Assembly (NCBI GenBank): GCA_036259355.1
Contig: DATABY010000190.1
Coordinates: 1-7,673, forward strand
DNA: 7,673 nt
Direction of reading: 5' to 3'
From: JALZDI01 sp036259355
GTDB taxonomy: Bacteria > Actinomycetota > Actinomycetes > Propionibacteriales > Nocardioidaceae
Shown: one piece after another, positions 5,906 to 7,673 of the stretch
Numbering within the stretch: the stretch's first letter is position 1
Layout of the letters: the number at the start of each line of letters is the position of its first letter
Program-made: the position numbers and the translations under genes
The notes under the pieces: model-generated
The model's input: only the letters and a program-made list of their open reading frames with translations
What the model was told of the DNA's origin: nothing
Databases searched by the model: none

Positions 5906-7672
5906 CTAGCCCCTGCGGTGGGGCAGGAACTCCTGCAGCTTCGTCTTGACGCCGGTCTTGACGAAGCCGGCGGCGTCCTCGTCACCCTTGAGCACCGCCT
6001 CCGTCGTCGACTTCACCTGCTCGAACGACGCGTGCGGCGGAATCGGCGGCATGTTCGGGTCGCAGTGGATGTCGAGGACGGTGGGGCGGTCCGCCGACAG
6101 GGCTCGGTCCCACGCCTGGCCGATCTGCTCGGGGTCGGTGACCTTGATGCCGTTGAGGCCGATGCCGCTGGCGAACGCCGCGTAGTCCACGTCGGGGACC
6201 GACTGCGACTCCACGAACTTCGGCGTCTCCGACATCGCCCGCATCTCCCAGGTGACCTGGTTCAGGTCGTTGTTGTGCAGCACGGCGACGACGAGCCTCG
6301 GGTCGGACCACTCCTGCCAGTAGCGCTGGATCGTGATCAGCTCGGCCATGCCGTTCATCTGCATCGCGCCGTCGCCCGTCAGCGTGATGCACGGCCGGTC
6401 GGATGCGCCGAACTTGGCGCCGATGAGGTACGGCACGCCCGGGCCCATGGTGGCCAGCGTGCCGGACAGCGAGCCGCGCATTCCGTCGCGGAACCGCAGG
6501 TTGCGCGCGTACCAGTTCGCCGCGGAGCCGGAGTCCGAGGTCACGATGACGTTGTCGGGAAGCCGGGTCGACAGCTCGGTGAAGATCCGCATCGGGTTGA
6601 TGGGGTCGGCCTCGACGGCAGCCTCCTTGTCCATCGTCTCCCACCAGCGGGCGACGTTCTTCTCGACGTCCTTGCGCCAGGAGCGGTCCTTGTTCTTCTT
6701 CAGGTGTGGGATCAGCGCGTGCAGGGTCTGCTTCGCGTCGCCGACGACGTTGAGCTCGTACGGGTAGCGCATCCCGATGAACTTGCCGTCGATATCGATC
6801 TGCACCGCCCGCGCCTGCCCGAACTCGGGCAGGAACTGCGTGTAGGGGAAGTTCGAGCCGACCGTGAGCAGGGTGTCGCACCCCTCCATCAGCTCGTAGC
6901 TCGGCCTGGTCCCGAGGAGCCCGATCGCACCGGTGACGTAGGGCAGGTCGTCGGACAGCACGTCCTTGCCCAGGAGCGCCTTGGCCACGCCGGCGCCGAG
7001 CAGGTCGGCGACCTGCTTCAGCTCCTCCTCGGCGCCGCGCGCGCCCTGCCCGGCCAGGATGGCGACCTTGTTGCCGGCGTTGAGGATCTCCGCCACCTGC
7101 TTCACGACCGCGTCGTCGGGGACGGTCGTCGGCCACGAGATCCCCGTGCTGGACGGCACCATCTTGAACTCGTGCGTCGGGGGTGAGTACTCGAGCTCCT
7201 GCACGTCGGCGGGGATGATGATCGCCGTCGGCGCGTGCTCGGCCATCGCCACCCGCATCGCGCGGTCGAGCACGTTCGGTAGCTGCTCAGGGACGGTGAC
7301 CATGTGCACGTAGTCGCTGGCGACGTCCTTGAACAGACTCATCAGGTCGACCTCCTGCTGGTACGAACCGCCCATCGCGCTGCGGTTCGTCTGGCCGACG
7401 ATCGCGACCACCGGCACGTGGTCGAGCTTGGCGTCGTACAGGCCGTTGAGGAGGTGGATGGCGCCGGGCCCGGAGGTCGCGATGCAGACGCCGAGCTCGC
7501 CCGTGAACTTGGCATGCGCCGAAGCCATGAAGGCCGACATCTCCTCGTGCCGCACCTGCACGAACTCGAACCTGTCGCGCACCCTGTCGAGCGCGCCGAC
7601 CAGGCCGTTGATCCCGTCACCCGGGTAGCCGAAGATCCTGCGCACCCCCCATTCGTGAAGCCGCTCCCAAAG
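5906..7672 (-). CDS. Thiamine-pyrophosphate enzyme, pyruvate oxidase/PoxB-like (N-terminus outside window)
   Basis: 588 residues are visible, and the frame is open to the right edge, where it reads LWERLHEWGVRRIFGYPGDG. Residue numbers here count from that first visible Leu. Perhaps 10-20 residues and the start codon are missing. The TPP-binding Pyr domain has YPGDGING (16-24) and RHEE (41-44), whose first Glu (43) should be the catalytic glutamate that activates TPP. The central domain (about 190-340) resembles the FAD- or nucleotide-binding module of this family. The PP domain carries GDGAMQMNG (433-441) and HNND (466-469), the metal/diphosphate motif. Similar actinobacterial proteins are called thiamine pyrophosphate-requiring or pyruvate dehydrogenase (quinone). 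Conversion of pyruvate to acetate or acetyl phosphate with CO2 release is the best guess. Acetolactate synthase is less likely given the PoxB-like RHEEM and GLYDAKLDHVPV regions. The ending QEFLPHRRG shows no obvious E. coli PoxB-like membrane peptide. Confidence 0.9.
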   Translation of the reverse strand, partial: LWERLHEWGVRRIFGYPGDGINGLVGALDRVRDRFEFVQVRHEEMSAFMASAHAKFTGELGVCIATSGPGAIHLLNGLYDAKLDHVPVVAIVGQTNRSAMGGSYQQEVDLMSLFKDVASDYVHMVTVPEQLPNVLDRAMRVAMAEHAPTAIIIPADVQELEYSPPTHEFKMVPSSTGISWPTTVPDDAVVKQVAEILNAGNKVAILAGQGARGAEEELKQVADLLGAGVAKALLGKDVLSDDLPYVTGAIGLLGTRPSYELMEGCDTLLTVGSNFPYTQFLPEFGQARAVQIDIDGKFIGMRYPYELNVVGDAKQTLHALIPHLKKNKDRSWRKDVEKNVARWWETMDKEAAVEADPINPMRIFTELSTRLPDNVIVTSDSGSAANWYARNLRFRDGMRGSLSGTLATMGPGVPYLIGAKFGASDRPCITLTGDGAMQMNGMAELITIQRYWQEWSDPRLVVAVLHNNDLNQVTWEMRAMSETPKFVESQSVPDVDYAAFASGIGLNGIKVTDPEQIGQAWDRALSADRPTVLDIHCDPNMPPIPPHASFEQVKSTTEAVLKGDEDAAGFVKTGVKTKLQEFLPHRRG

Positions 7673-7673
7673 G

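Noticed and set aside
4345..5949. 534-codon open frame on the plus strand opposite the SDR and hemerythrin genes
   Set aside because: It is a GC-rich shadow frame. Its translation is Arg/Gly/Val-rich with no domain, while the minus strand encodes clear families with good ribosome sites.
5894..7186. 430-codon open frame on the plus strand opposite the TPP enzyme
   Set aside because: It is a shadow of the TPP gene with biased composition and no motif. The minus-strand protein has intact TPP motifs.
1..7673. Mobile element, CRISPR array, defence or toxin-antitoxin system, tRNA or rRNA
   Set aside because: I looked on both strands and found no spaced repeats, transposase or nuclease motifs, terminal inverted repeats or tRNA-like structure. 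Base composition looks even across the window.

Overview
The window is very GC-rich and its genes use almost only G or C at third codon positions. Gene starts include GTG, neighbouring genes overlap by 1 to 4 bases, and the proteins resemble actinobacterial families. It most likely comes from the chromosome of a high-GC actinomycete. A Geodermatophilaceae-type soil or rock organism would fit, but that is a guess from gene content and not something the sequence proves. I see no tRNA, rRNA, CRISPR array, transposase, IS end or phage gene.

Layout. On the plus strand, the tail of an unidentified gene (1-101) overlaps by one base the start of a 674-residue CocE/NonD-type alpha/beta hydrolase (101-2125). 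After a 68-base gap with a weak hairpin comes a 43-codon, very acidic small ORF (2194-2325). Its stop overlaps, as GTGA, the GTG start of a 541-residue FAD-dependent oxidoreductase of the phytoene-desaturase/PYROXD2 type (2322-3947). A 54-base gap leads to a 146-residue SRPBCC-fold protein (4002-4442).

On the minus strand, reading right to left, there is first a thiamine-pyrophosphate enzyme of the pyruvate oxidase/PoxB type, whose N-terminus lies beyond the right edge (7672-5906). A 164-base gap holding a hairpin and a stress-sigma-like promoter candidate follows. Then come a 99-residue, apparently half-length hemerythrin-like protein (5741-5442) and a 341-residue SDR oxidoreductase (5439-4414), 2 bases apart. 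The SRPBCC and SDR genes converge and overlap by 29 bases, so there is no intergenic space at the strand switch.

How it may work together. Every complete gene of clear family is a cytoplasmic enzyme or ligand-binding protein, and redox chemistry (FAD, NAD(P), TPP/FAD, possibly di-iron) dominates. The promoter-like signals are GGGTAC and GGGTAT, each exactly 9 bases before an ATG, and a GGTTT-N15-GGGAAC pair before the hemerythrin gene. They resemble targets of the actinobacterial SigB/SigF general-stress sigma factors. I infer a stress or stationary-phase redox and metabolic neighbourhood. No defence system, biosynthetic cluster or mobile island is evident. The least explained items are the small acidic ORF, the shortened hemerythrin and the possibly leaderless starts.
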